Source: Ancylobacter sp. WKF20 (GTDB lineage Bacteria; Pseudomonadota; Alphaproteobacteria; Rhizobiales; Xanthobacteraceae). Taken from it: a stretch of DNA of 64,000 bases. How positions within the stretch are numbered: the stretch's first letter is position 1; every line of letters begins with the position of its first letter. The DNA is taken from positions 868,001-932,000 of the forward strand of contig NZ_CP121679.1 of assembly GCF_029760895.1 (NCBI RefSeq), in the 5' to 3' direction. The position numbers were made by a program, and so were the translations under genes. The notes under the pieces were generated by a model, which was not told the DNA's origin, did no database searches, and was given only the letters and a program-made list of their open reading frames with translations. This document shows positions 43,598 to 52,865 of the stretch, piece by piece.

Positions 43598-45049
43598 TCA
43601 GAAACTGCCCGTCAGCGAGCCGAGCCCGATGACCGCCACCAGGGCCAGGATGGCGCCAACGATAGCCACCATGACGATGTCGAGATAGCTTTCCTTCGGC
43701 GTCACGCCGCAAACGGCGAGCAATGTCACCACCGCGCCGCTATGCGGCAGGCTGTCGAGCGTGCCGGCGCTCATCACGGCCACGCGGTGCAGCAGCGCCG
43801 GCTCGATTCCAAGGGCGCCCGCGCGTTCGAGGAACACGGGCCCCAGCGCGTCGAGCGCGATGGTGAGCCCGCCCGACGCCGAGCCAGTGAGCGCGGCGAG
43901 GATGTTGACCGCGACCGCCAGCGAAACCAGGGGCCCGCCGTCGATCGACAGAACCCAGTCGCGCACCAGCGCGAAGGCCGGCAGTGCCGCCACAACGGCA
44001 CCGAATCCCACGAGGCTCGCTACCGAGAAGATCGGCAGAACCGAGGCGTTGGCGCCCGCGTCCATGGTCTCGCGCAATTTGGGCAGGCGATGCCAATTGA
44101 TGATGAGCGCCGCCAGTATCGCCACGGCCAGCGCGACGGCTACCGACCAGACTCCGCTGACCGCCGACAACTGCACCCCGCCCCAGCGCGGCTCGGCCAG
44201 AAAGGCAAAATCGAGACGCGGCAGGATCACGAAGGACATTAGCAGATTTACGGCGATCACCAGGCCCAGCGGCAGCGCCGCCAGCCCGATGGAGGGACGC
44301 TCCTCGCTCTGGTGACCATGCGCCAGCTCGGCCGGGTCGAACTCGCGCGCCGTGGTCGCCCGCTCGCGCAGCCCGGGATCGTCGAGATGCGCGTTCACCT
44401 CGGCGCGGCCGTCACCGAACCCCTCACCCGCCCGGCGCGCCGCCGCTTCGGCGCGGCCAAGCCACCACAGGCCGAAGCCGAGCATGATGGCGGAGGCGAT
44501 GAGGCCGAGCCCCGGCGCGGCGAAGGGAGTCGTGCCGAAGAAGGGCATGGGAATGGCATTCTGGATCGCCGGCGTGCCGGGCAGCGCCATCATGGTGAAG
44601 GTAAAGGTGCCCAGCGCGATGGCCGGCGCCATCAGCCGGCGGGGAATGTCGGCGGCTCGGAATAGTGCCTGCGCCATCGGCGCCAGCACGAACAGCGCGA
44701 CGAACAGGCTGACGCCGCCATAGGTGACGATGGCGCCGGCCAGCACGACGGCGAGAATGGCACGTTGTGCCCCCAGCTTTGCGGTCATGAAGTCGGCAAT
44801 GGCCGAGACCGAGCCGCTGTCCTCCATCAGCTTGCCAAACAGCGCGCCGAGCAGGAACAGCGGAAAGAACTGCCCGACGAAGCTCGCCGCGCTGCCCATG
44901 AAGGTCTGCGTCCAGCTGGCCAGCAGCTGCTCGCCGGACAGCAGCGCGGCCGTCAGCGCCGCGAGCGGCGCCAGCAGCAAGACGCTCCAGCCGCGATAGG
45001 CGAACCAGACGAGAAGACCGAGGCCGAGCAGGATGCCGAGCAGGCCCAT
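43598..45049 (-). CDS. GntP-family permease
   Basis: 483 residues, about 12 hydrophobic segments, with the GntP-type beginning (MGLLGILLGLGLLVWFAYRG, FPLFLLGALFGKLMEDSGS) and late LTGSASGGLTIALDALGP and TLDSLPHSGAVVTLLAVCG motifs. The family carries gluconate and other small organic acids with H+. A charged, His-containing loop at about 205-245 divides the halves. Starts 3 bp after the patatin-like gene and is followed 85 bp later by gltS, so the three are probably cotranscribed. Confidence 0.88.
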   Translation of the reverse strand: MGLLGILLGLGLLVWFAYRGWSVLLLAPLAALTAALLSGEQLLASWTQTFMGSAASFVGQFFPLFLLGALFGKLMEDSGSVSAIADFMTAKLGAQRAILAVVLAGAIVTYGGVSLFVALFVLAPMAQALFRAADIPRRLMAPAIALGTFTFTMMALPGTPAIQNAIPMPFFGTTPFAAPGLGLIASAIMLGFGLWWLGRAEAAARRAGEGFGDGRAEVNAHLDDPGLRERATTAREFDPAELAHGHQSEERPSIGLAALPLGLVIAVNLLMSFVILPRLDFAFLAEPRWGGVQLSAVSGVWSVAVALAVAILAALIINWHRLPKLRETMDAGANASVLPIFSVASLVGFGAVVAALPAFALVRDWVLSIDGGPLVSLAVAVNILAALTGSASGGLTIALDALGPVFLERAGALGIEPALLHRVAVMSAGTLDSLPHSGAVVTLLAVCGVTPKESYLDIVMVAIVGAILALVAVIGLGSLTGSF

Positions 45050-45052
45050 GGC

Positions 45053-46138
45053 TCACACCCCCTCAAGCAGCACGTCGAGATCCACCGAGGAGCGCTGGCC
45101 GATATTATCGGCATTTGCCGCCAGGAACGCATCGGCGGCTTTGCGGCCTTCGTCACGGAGCAGGCTCAGGAACTTCCATTCCGCGTTGAGCTTCGACGAA
45201 TAGCCCAAAGTGTCCATGATGGAGTTGCGCACGAGATGTATCCGCATCTTGGCCCATTGCGAGCCCTCGCTATTGCCGGGATCGGCGACCTGCCGGAGCA
45301 GGGCGATCATCCGCAATTCCTTGAGCAGCACGGCGTTGAACGAGACTTCGTTGAGCCGGTTGAGGATTTCCGGCGCGGTGCGCGGCGTGCCGGGCCGCTC
45401 CACCGGGTTGATCGGAATGAGGATGGTGTCATCGGATTTCAACTCGCGCACCAGCGGCGTCATGGTCGGGTTGCCGGAATAGCCGCCATCCCAGTAACTG
45501 TCGCCGTCGATCTCCACGGCCTGGAACAGGGTCGGCAGGCAGGCCGAGGCGAGGAGCACATCGGGCGTGATCTCCGCATTGCGGAACACCCGACCGCGCC
45601 CGGTGCGCACATTGGTGGCGGTGATGAACAGCTTGACCGGCGACGTGCGAAGCCGCCCGAAATCGATGGCCTTCTCCAGCACGGCGCGCAGCGGATTGGA
45701 GGCGCCGGGGTTGAGGTCATAGGGCGAATAGAGCCGCGACATCAGATCCATGGTGACGAAAAGCGGCGAATGGTCCAGTGTCCAGCGGCCCAGAAGCACA
45801 TCGAGCGGCCCGCGCTGGAACGGGCTGAAGCGTGCCGCGTCAGCGACGTAACGCCAATAGGTGTCGAGCGCGGCGCGGGCGCCCTCCCGCCCGCCGGCGG
45901 CATAGCCATCCGCCGTCACCGCCGCGTTCATCGCTCCGGCGGAGGTGCCCGAAATGCCCTCGATCTCCAGCCACGCCTCCTCAAGCAGCCGGTCCAGTAC
46001 GCCCCAGGTGAAGGCGCCGTGCGAACCACCGCCCTGCAAGGCCAGATCGATGAGGACCGGCTCGCGCGCTGTGCGTGCGTCAGAATTGTCGGTTTTGACT
46101 GGCTGTCGGCGTGGCGCGGCGGATGTAGGACGTCGCAT
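45053..46138 (-). CDS. Patatin-like phospholipase
   Basis: 361 residues. All patatin landmarks are present: the oxyanion-hole loop LALQGGGSHGAFTWGVL, the nucleophile elbow GISGTSAGAMNAA, and the catalytic Asp in YWDGGYSGNP. No signal peptide, so probably cytosolic. It hydrolyses acyl esters of lipids (Ser-Asp dyad). ATG at 46138, with AAGGTGG about 6 bp upstream, is preferred over an upstream start that would add 39 poor residues. First gene of a patatin-gntP-gltS group; the link to two carboxylate transporters is unexplained. Confidence 0.9.
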   Translation of the reverse strand: MRRPTSAAPRRQPVKTDNSDARTAREPVLIDLALQGGGSHGAFTWGVLDRLLEEAWLEIEGISGTSAGAMNAAVTADGYAAGGREGARAALDTYWRYVADAARFSPFQRGPLDVLLGRWTLDHSPLFVTMDLMSRLYSPYDLNPGASNPLRAVLEKAIDFGRLRTSPVKLFITATNVRTGRGRVFRNAEITPDVLLASACLPTLFQAVEIDGDSYWDGGYSGNPTMTPLVRELKSDDTILIPINPVERPGTPRTAPEILNRLNEVSFNAVLLKELRMIALLRQVADPGNSEGSQWAKMRIHLVRNSIMDTLGYSSKLNAEWKFLSLLRDEGRKAADAFLAANADNIGQRSSVDLDVLLEGV

Positions 46139-46340
46139 AAGCGCCACCTTTGTGAACCGGACAGGATACATCGGTAGCAGCCGCTTTGTTGCGCTGCAAC
46201 ATTCTTTGCGGCGACCGGCGTGAAACAAAGCCGCTTCTCCGCTCCTGGCGGCCATGCTTAGTTACCATCACACATGTCCAAGCCCTCCGAGACAGCATGC
46301 TTTCGTTGCCTTGCCTGCCATGGCCAACCCTGGCCGACTC

Positions 46341-47624
46341 ATGATGACCCTGCATGATCCGGAACACACTGCCACGCCGCGGCGTCGCGCCTTCATCGGG
46401 GTGCTGCTATGCAATGTTCTCGAATGGTATGACTTCGTCATTTACGGGCTGCTCACGGTCTATATTTCGCAAGCGTTTTTTCCTCGGCACGACGATACCG
46501 CCGCACTGCTTGCCACCCTGGCCGTGTTCGGCGCCAGCTTCGTAATGCGCCCGCTCGGTGGGCTGGTGCTCGGCGGCCTCGGTGACCGGAAGGGGCGCAA
46601 ACCTGGCCTCGTGATCACCGCCGGGCTCATGGGCGTGGGCACATTTGCGATCGGCATCCTGCCGACCTTCGAGGCGATCGGACTTGCCGCGCCGATACTG
46701 CTCCTGCTGGCCCGGCTGGTTCAGGGCCTTTCCGCCGGTGGGGAATGGGGCATCGCCAACGCCTTCCTTCTCGAAGCGTCGCCCGAAGGTCGGCGCGGCT
46801 TCTCCACCAGCTTCCTGTCGGTCACGGTTGCCGTCGGCAGCGGGCTTGCCAGCGCGGTTACCGCAATCCTCGTCAGCACGCTTTCGCCCGAGAGCATGAA
46901 GGATTGGGGATGGCGCCTGCCTTTTCTTATCGGGGGCTCGCTGGGGATTGTGGCGCTTTGGTTGCGCACCAGCATGGTCGAAACGCCGGTCTACCGCCGT
47001 GCCACCACGGCTGTCACGTCCACCGCTGCGGTGCTGCGGCGCGTACGCCGTCCCAGCCTGACCGTGATCGGTTTCACCATGCACTGGACGGTTTGCTACT
47101 ACATCTTCCTCGTTTACATGCCGCTCTTTGGCCAACGGCATGCCGGCTTGAGCGCGGCGCAGGCGACATGGTCCAACACTCTTTCCCTCGTGGTCATCAT
47201 CCTGCTCGTGCCGCTCATCGGTAGGCTTTCGGATAGATTTGGCCGCCGGCCTTTTCTGATGTGTTCCTGCCTGCTTGTGCTGGTGATGGTGATCCCCGCC
47301 CTGTGGATGATCGTCACCCTTCGCAGCTTCCCGCTTGTGGTTGCCGTACAAGTGCTGTGCGGCGTCGCCATCGCGCTCTATTCGGGCCCGGCTCCGGCGG
47401 TGGTGGCCGAGCTGTTCTCGACGCCCGACCGTTCGCGCTGGTCGTCGGTGTCATATGCCATAGCGGCGGCTGTGTTCGGCGGTTTCGCGCCCTTTATTGC
47501 CGTCTGGTTGACCTCAACACTGGACAACCCACTGGCGCCCGTGGGCTATGTCGTCGTCGCTTCGACCACGAGCCTTCTTGTGGTCTGGCGTATGCCGGAG
47601 ACGGCTCACAGGTCGATCTCCTGA
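46341..47624 (+). CDS. MFS transporter of the metabolite:H+ symporter (MHS) type
   Basis: 427 residues, 12 helices. MHS-type signature: IGVLLCNVLEWYDFVIYGLL in helix 1, FVMRPLGGLVLGGLGDRKGRKPGL between helices 2 and 3, LLLARLVQGLSAGGEWGIANAFLLE, and GRLSDRFGRRPFL at mid-protein. It imports a carboxylate or betaine-like compound with protons. The start is uncertain: ATGs at 46320, 46341 and 46344 are all in frame with weak ribosome sites; 46341 gives the usual short leader. Convergent with the AraC gene at 47637 (12-bp gap). Confidence 0.88.
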   Translation: MMTLHDPEHTATPRRRAFIGVLLCNVLEWYDFVIYGLLTVYISQAFFPRHDDTAALLATLAVFGASFVMRPLGGLVLGGLGDRKGRKPGLVITAGLMGVGTFAIGILPTFEAIGLAAPILLLLARLVQGLSAGGEWGIANAFLLEASPEGRRGFSTSFLSVTVAVGSGLASAVTAILVSTLSPESMKDWGWRLPFLIGGSLGIVALWLRTSMVETPVYRRATTAVTSTAAVLRRVRRPSLTVIGFTMHWTVCYYIFLVYMPLFGQRHAGLSAAQATWSNTLSLVVIILLVPLIGRLSDRFGRRPFLMCSCLLVLVMVIPALWMIVTLRSFPLVVAVQVLCGVAIALYSGPAPAVVAELFSTPDRSRWSSVSYAIAAAVFGGFAPFIAVWLTSTLDNPLAPVGYVVVASTTSLLVVWRMPETAHRSIS

Positions 47625-47636
47625 GCGTACCCCGCG

Positions 47637-48611
47637 CTACTCCCCGGCTTCCGCCGGTGACGGCGTGCATCCGTAATAGGCGTGATAAGCGCGGGCAAAG
47701 CTGGAATAGCCCTCATAGCCGATACGCCGGGCGACTTCGCTAATCGCGAGATCGCCGCCCCGCAGCATTTCCTGCGCATGTTCCATGCGGCGCGCATGCG
47801 CATAGGCATGGGGCGTGACACCAAATAGGTCGCGGAAACCCTTGGACAATTCGTTGCGGTTGAGGCCGACACGCCGAACGAGTTGTTCGATGGTGGGCGG
47901 ATCGGCGATTTCGCGGCGGTAAATGGCCGCTGCCGTCTGGATCGCCCTTATCTTCGCCTGTTCGCCGATCAGGCGCGGCGCGGCGCGCTGGCGAAGGCCG
48001 TGTAGCTGGGAGACGACGTCGCAAAGGATCTCGACGGCCTTCGCGCTGACAAAGACGCCGCGCAGCGGTTCTGCATAACGGCAGGAGACGATCTGGTCGA
48101 CCATCGCGATGCCCGCCGGCGAGAGCGGCAGTGACAGAACTTCCTGTGTCCCGTGCTGCGACATGAATATCGGCCGGTAGGCGGGCGGCACACGGTCGAT
48201 GTCGAGACCGTATCGGTCGATGAAGTGCCGGCGCTCGCAGACGATCAGGACGCCACGGAGCCGTGCCCCGGCATCGGTATCCGACACGGACAGGGGAATA
48301 TTGCTGACCTGCAGCATGTGCGGGTTGATGACATCCATGCGCTGGCCGATCCAGCGGCTGTAGCGGCCCGCCACGACGGCCTGGATGCAGACGAGATCGG
48401 TGCGCACCATCTTGAGACTGTAGGACTCGACCACGTCGAAATTCATGACGTGAAGGAGGGTGAAGTTGTCGATGCGGCGGTAGCCATGTTCCCTGGCGCG
48501 AAACACGTCATCGGCACGTGCGAACACTTGGCTGGAGCGCACGAACTCGCCGACTCCCAGACTCGAGCGCATGGCTCGAAAATCCAGATCCAACTTGTGC
48601 CGCTCGTTCAT
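47637..48611 (-). CDS. AraC-family transcriptional regulator (PchR-like layout)
   Basis: 324 residues from the ATG at 48611; a GTG at 48695 would add 28 residues. The C-terminal AraC domain holds two helix-turn-helices (PPTIEQLVRRVGLNRNELSKGFRDLFG and LAISEVARRIGYEGYSSFARAYHAYYG, about 240-320). The N-terminal sensor part is not recognised. It is divergent from another AraC gene (48779) and convergent with the MFS gene, which may be its target. Confidence 0.87.
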   Translation of the reverse strand: MNERHKLDLDFRAMRSSLGVGEFVRSSQVFARADDVFRAREHGYRRIDNFTLLHVMNFDVVESYSLKMVRTDLVCIQAVVAGRYSRWIGQRMDVINPHMLQVSNIPLSVSDTDAGARLRGVLIVCERRHFIDRYGLDIDRVPPAYRPIFMSQHGTQEVLSLPLSPAGIAMVDQIVSCRYAEPLRGVFVSAKAVEILCDVVSQLHGLRQRAAPRLIGEQAKIRAIQTAAAIYRREIADPPTIEQLVRRVGLNRNELSKGFRDLFGVTPHAYAHARRMEHAQEMLRGGDLAISEVARRIGYEGYSSFARAYHAYYGCTPSPAEAGE

Positions 48612-48778
48612 AAGCCACAATCCGCGCCCGCCGTCCAAACGTTGCAACGGGCCGCCGGCAAAGCCGCATCGTTCCTGGCAGTCGTTCGGTCGCACGTTAG
48701 TACCCGCTCCGAAGACTATCGCGTCTTTTCACACCCTATGTCCAGTTGTCACGCGGGCCTGTGCGATCCTTGGGGAAG

Positions 48779-49834
48779 ATGCGATTTCGCGCGTTAAGAA
48801 GCTTTCCCGATCGAACGACGCACGTGCATCCCATCCTGTTCACCACCGCCTCCCTGCCGCCGCACCAGCAATTCGGGGCGTTCCGCGTCGCCCATGAGGC
48901 GATTATGGACATAGTCCCGCCTGCGGACGGCCAGACGTCCTTCGCCATGTCGCAGCGCATCTGGCCACTCGGCCGCCTCGTGCTGACCAGCACAAGCTTG
49001 CCGCGCAAAGGTCATCCTGTCCGCTGGACACATCTGCCAAAGGGCGTGCTCGACCACTGGTACGTCGTGCTGCCGTGCCGCTTCGACGAGGCGGGGCTGG
49101 CGCATCCCAAGCCGGAAGCGCGGCCCTGCATCCACTCACTGGCGCGGCCGCTCACCACGGAAATCGAAGATGACGGGGTTCTAACACTGTTCGTGCCGCG
49201 AAACCTGTTGGCCGATTCGTGCCTCGACAACTTCCTCGACGTGCCGCTCGCCAATGGCCCGGGAACGCTGCTGGGCGACCTGATGCTGGCGCTGGATCGC
49301 CGGCTGCCACTCATCGAACCCCACGACATCGATCACCTCGTCGAGGCGACGCGCTGCTTCCTCAATGCCGTTGCACAACCGTCCCCTGACCATGTGGCCG
49401 AATCCCAGGCGCCCATCGACCTTGCACTGCTCGAACGGGCACGGAGGCTCATCCGGCAGCGTCTGACGGAGCCGGCCCTCACCCCGGACGCGATCTGCAA
49501 GGAACTCGGCGTGTCGCGCTCTCGGCTCTACCGACTGTTCGAGCCGATCGGTGGCATATCGGCCTATGTGCGGCGCCAAAGGCTGCTGGCGGCGCGGCAC
49601 GCGCTGCTCAACCCGATGGATGTCCGCCCGATCACGCGCATTGCCGAGCACTGGGGCTTTCCCGATGCGTCGGTATTCAGCCGTACCTTCCGGCACGAAT
49701 TCGGCGTGTCCCCAAAGGACGCCCGCGAAGCGTGCCGGATGGGTCGGCGGGGAATAGGCGGCCTTGAGGGAACCAGCGTGGCCTGCAGCCACATGCCGAG
49801 CCTTGCCGACCTGCTTCGTCGGCTCGCCGCTTAG
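48779..49834 (+). CDS. AraC-family transcriptional regulator
   Basis: 351 residues. The C-terminal domain is clear: ALTPDAICKELGVSRSRLYRLFEPIGGISAYVRRQRL, then ITRIAEHWGFPDASVFSRTFRHEFGVSP (about 245-330). The N-terminal half (FTTASLPPHQQFGAFR) resembles AraC-binding-like domains. The start is uncertain: ATG 48779 has GGGGA close by; a GTG near 48824 is possible. It lies in the same direction as the arginine deiminase group, 263 bp upstream, and could regulate it through the direct repeats at 49992-50019. Confidence 0.87.
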   Translation: MRFRALRSFPDRTTHVHPILFTTASLPPHQQFGAFRVAHEAIMDIVPPADGQTSFAMSQRIWPLGRLVLTSTSLPRKGHPVRWTHLPKGVLDHWYVVLPCRFDEAGLAHPKPEARPCIHSLARPLTTEIEDDGVLTLFVPRNLLADSCLDNFLDVPLANGPGTLLGDLMLALDRRLPLIEPHDIDHLVEATRCFLNAVAQPSPDHVAESQAPIDLALLERARRLIRQRLTEPALTPDAICKELGVSRSRLYRLFEPIGGISAYVRRQRLLAARHALLNPMDVRPITRIAEHWGFPDASVFSRTFRHEFGVSPKDAREACRMGRRGIGGLEGTSVACSHMPSLADLLRRLAA

Positions 49835-49991
49835 CGGGCCGTGGCCGCGCGCGTTCGGCACCGGCCTCGTCGGGCAATACAGAGTTCATGCTGCACCTGC
49901 GAGCAACGCTCATGGCGTTATTTCGGACGCGAGCCACTGTTCTTTCAAGCTTGTAGCATTTCGTGGATATGGCGTAGGGTAAAACGTGTAG

Positions 49992-50019
49992 ATTGGGACT
50001 CATCGCCAATAATTGGGAC
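49992..50019. promoter_or_regulatory. Direct repeats before the first arginine/ornithine antiporter gene
   Basis: ATTGGGAC occurs at 49992-49999 and 50012-50019, exactly 20 bp apart (two helical turns), 80-105 bp upstream of the antiporter start at 50098. AraC-family proteins usually bind direct repeats with this phase, and an AraC gene lies just upstream. Binding is inferred. Confidence 0.45.
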
Positions 50020-50097
50020 GGAAAGCCCATTTATTGGTATGCCAGCTGGTCTATAGGTCGAGCGCACGACGCTCCCTGCATTTTCAAGAGGCGCAAC

Positions 50098-51534
50098 ATG
50101 GCGGAAACCTCCGCTGGCAAGCTCTCGCTTCCCACCCTGACCGCCGTGGTGGTGGGCTCCATGGTCGGCGCCGGCATTTTCAACCTGCCCGGCCGCTTTG
50201 CAACCGCCACCGGTCCGTTCGGCGCGATCATCGCCTGGATGATCGCCGGAACCGGCATGTACATGCTGGCCCGGGTTTTCCAGTCATTGGCCGGACGACG
50301 GCCCGACATCGACGCCGGCGTCTTCGCTTACGCCAAGGCCGGCTTCGGCGATTACATGGGTTTCATTTCGGCCTTTGGTTATTGGCTCGGAAGCTGCCTT
50401 GGCAACGTCTTCTACTGGGTCTTGATCAACTCGACGCTCGGACGCTTCTTTCCGGATCTGTTCGGCGACGGCAGCACGGCGACGGCGATTACCCTTTCGC
50501 TGGTCGGCATCTGGTCCTTTCATTTCATGATCCTGCGCGGCATCGAGCAGGCGACGGTCATCAACACCATCGTCACCATTGCCAAGATCGTGCCGCTCGT
50601 CGTGGCCATTCTCGCCTTCATATTCTTTTTCAATTACGCGCAGTTCGCGGAGAACTTCTTCGGCGGCGTGAACATGCCGGAAAAGACGCTGCTGGCACAG
50701 GTGCGCGACACCATGCTGATCACCGTCTTCGTGTTCCTCGGCATTGAAGGGGCGAGCGTCTACTCGCGCTACGCCAAGAAGCGGTCGGATGTCGGCACCG
50801 CCACCATCCTGGGCTTCGTAGCCGTGACCGGCCTCATGGTCGCCGTGACCATGCTGCCCTATGCCAATGCGCCGCGCGCGGCGATCGCCGGCGTGGGCAA
50901 CCCGTCCCTGGCGGGCGCGCTCGAGCTTGTCGTCGGGCATTGGGGTGCGGTGTTCATTTCCATCGGCGTGCTGGTCTCCGTCCTTGGGGCCTATCTCGCC
51001 TGGTCGCTGATCTGCGCCGAAGTGCTCTTTGCCGCCGCCAAGTCGCAGGACATGCCGAAACTGTTCGCGGCCCAGAATGGTAACGGCGTGCCGGCCAATG
51101 CTCTGTGGCTAACCAATGGCGTGGTGTCCTTCTTCGTCATCTCGACCTACTGGTCGCGGGACGCCTTCAACTTCATGCTCGACATGACGAGCGTGACCTC
51201 GCTGCTGCCCTATCTACTGGTGGCCGGCTACGGCGTGCTGCTGGCGCGCAGCGGCGTCGGCTATGAGGCAGACCCGCAGGAGCGCCGCCGCGATCAGATC
51301 GTCGCCTGGATCGCCGTGATCTACACGCTGTTCATGTTCGTCGCCGCCGGGCTGAAATACGTGCTGCTCGTGGCCGTGCTGTTCGTGCCCGGCACGATCC
51401 TCCTCTACTTCTGGGCGCGCCGCGAGCAGAAGGCGCGCGTGTTCACCCGCGCCGAGCTGCTTGTCTTCGCCATCACGGTTTTGGCCGGGGCCGTCGGGGC
51501 CGTCGGCCTGCTCACCGGCACCATCACACACTGA
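50098..51534 (+). CDS. arcD: Arginine/ornithine-type amino acid antiporter (APC family), copy 1
   Basis: 478 residues, 12 or more helices. LTAVVVGSMVGAGIFNLPGRFATATGP is the APC helix 1 motif, and GVFAYAKAGFGDYMGFISAFGYWLGSCLGNVFYW follows, both typical of the basic amino acid/polyamine antiporter group. Next gene is arginine deiminase, so arginine/ornithine or arginine/citrulline exchange is the natural assignment. ATG at 50098 (AGAGG upstream) matches the start of the paralogue at 52866; a longer form from 49993 has no good support. Confidence 0.87.
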   Translation: MAETSAGKLSLPTLTAVVVGSMVGAGIFNLPGRFATATGPFGAIIAWMIAGTGMYMLARVFQSLAGRRPDIDAGVFAYAKAGFGDYMGFISAFGYWLGSCLGNVFYWVLINSTLGRFFPDLFGDGSTATAITLSLVGIWSFHFMILRGIEQATVINTIVTIAKIVPLVVAILAFIFFFNYAQFAENFFGGVNMPEKTLLAQVRDTMLITVFVFLGIEGASVYSRYAKKRSDVGTATILGFVAVTGLMVAVTMLPYANAPRAAIAGVGNPSLAGALELVVGHWGAVFISIGVLVSVLGAYLAWSLICAEVLFAAAKSQDMPKLFAAQNGNGVPANALWLTNGVVSFFVISTYWSRDAFNFMLDMTSVTSLLPYLLVAGYGVLLARSGVGYEADPQERRRDQIVAWIAVIYTLFMFVAAGLKYVLLVAVLFVPGTILLYFWARREQKARVFTRAELLVFAITVLAGAVGAVGLLTGTITH

Positions 51535-51555
51535 TCGACCAGTCATAGGAGTCCC

Positions 51556-52797
51556 ATGATGGAAACCCCCTTCGGTGTTCACTCCGAAGTCGGACAACTG
51601 CGCAAGGTCATGGTGTGCGCGCCGGGGCGCGCGCATCAGCGCCTGACCCCCAGCAATTGCGACCAGCTCCTGTTCGACGATGTGCTGTGGGTCGATGTGG
51701 CCAAGCGCGATCATTTCGACTTCATCACCAAGATGCGCGACCGCGGCATCGACGTGGTCGAGATGCACAACCTGCTGACCGAGACGGTCGCCATTCCCGA
51801 GGCGAAAGCCTGGATCCTCGACCATCAGGTGGTGCCGAACGCGATCGGCGTCGGCTTTGTCGATGAAGTGCGCTCCTATCTCGACGGCCTGCCGAACCGC
51901 CAGCTGGCGGAAACGCTGATCGGCGGCCTCTCGACCTATGAATTCCCCGACACCATTGGCGGCGAGACGCTGGCGCTGATCCGCGACGCCGCCGGGGTGA
52001 ACGAATATCTGCTGCCGCCGCTGCCGAACACGCTCTACACCCGCGACACGACCTGCTGGATTTATGGCGGTGTGACGCTGAACCCGCTCTACTGGCCGGC
52101 GCGGCACGAAGAAACCATCCTCACCACCGCGATCTACAAATTCCATCCGGATTTCGCCGGCAAGGTGAAGGTGTGGTGGGGCGATCCCACGAAGGATTGG
52201 GGCCTCGCCACGCTGGAAGGCGGCGATGTGATGCCGATCGGCAAGGGAAACGTGCTGATCGGCATGAGCGAGCGCACCTCGCGCCAGGCGATCAGCCAGG
52301 CGGCCGCGGCGCTGTTCGCGCAGGGCGCCGCCGAGCGCGTCATCATCGCCGCCATGCCGAAGCTGCGGGCGGCGATGCATCTCGACACCGTCTTCACCTT
52401 CGCTGACCGCGACTGCGTGCTGCTCTATCCCGACATTGTCGACAAGATCGACTGCTTCTCCTACCGCCCGGACGGCAAGGGCGGTGTCGAACTGCGCAAG
52501 GACAAGGGGGGGCTGGTTGAGACGGTTCGCGAGGCTCTGGGCCTGAAGGAAATGCGGGTCGTCCATACCGGCGGCAATGACTATATGCGCGAACGCACCC
52601 AGTGGGATTCGGGGGCCAACCTCGTCTGCGCCTCGCCGGGCGTCGTCTTTGCCTATGACCGCAACACCTACGCCAACACGCTGCTGCGCAAGGCCGGCAT
52701 CGAGGTCATCACCATTGACGGCTCCGAACTCGGGCGCGGGCGTGGCGGCGGGCATTGCATGACCTGCCCGATCATTCGAGACGCGGTCGACTACTGA
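51556..52797 (+). CDS. arcA: Arginine deiminase
   Basis: 413 residues, the usual length. Family landmarks: [18 protein letters not shown] at the start, [14 protein letters not shown] near 155, [22 protein letters not shown] with the catalytic His, and the C-terminal [15 protein letters not shown] with the nucleophile Cys. It converts arginine to citrulline and ammonia in the cytoplasm. It lies 21 bp after antiporter 1 and 68 bp before antiporter 2. The usual partners ornithine carbamoyltransferase and carbamate kinase are not in the window. ATGs at 51556 and 51559 differ by one residue. Confidence 0.95.
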   Translation: MMETPFGVHSEVGQLRKVMVCAPGRAHQRLTPSNCDQLLFDDVLWVDVAKRDHFDFITKMRDRGIDVVEMHNLLTETVAIPEAKAWILDHQVVPNAIGVGFVDEVRSYLDGLPNRQLAETLIGGLSTYEFPDTIGGETLALIRDAAGVNEYLLPPLPNTLYTRDTTCWIYGGVTLNPLYWPARHEETILTTAIYKFHPDFAGKVKVWWGDPTKDWGLATLEGGDVMPIGKGNVLIGMSERTSRQAISQAAAALFAQGAAERVIIAAMPKLRAAMHLDTVFTFADRDCVLLYPDIVDKIDCFSYRPDGKGGVELRKDKGGLVETVREALGLKEMRVVHTGGNDYMRERTQWDSGANLVCASPGVVFAYDRNTYANTLLRKAGIEVITIDGSELGRGRGGGHCMTCPIIRDAVDY

Positions 52798-52804
52798 ACG
52801 AGAC

Positions 52805-52836
52805 CCCTCTCTCTCTCCCGATGGGGAGAGGGAGGC
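52805..52836 (+). other. Hairpin between arginine deiminase and antiporter 2
   Basis: CTCTCCC (52813-52819) pairs with GGGAGAG (52824-52830), and the stem can extend with some mismatches into the flanking CT-rich and GA-rich runs. No T-run follows. It may lower expression of the second antiporter relative to arcA. Confidence 0.45.
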
Positions 52837-52865
52837 AGCGCCACCATCGTCATAGAGGCGCTCGG

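Noticed and set aside
41329..43632. A 767-codon plus-strand frame spanning the end of the Mrp operon and gltS
   Set aside because: It runs through two real genes on different strands in the wrong frame and gives His/Glu/Asp-rich low-complexity protein.
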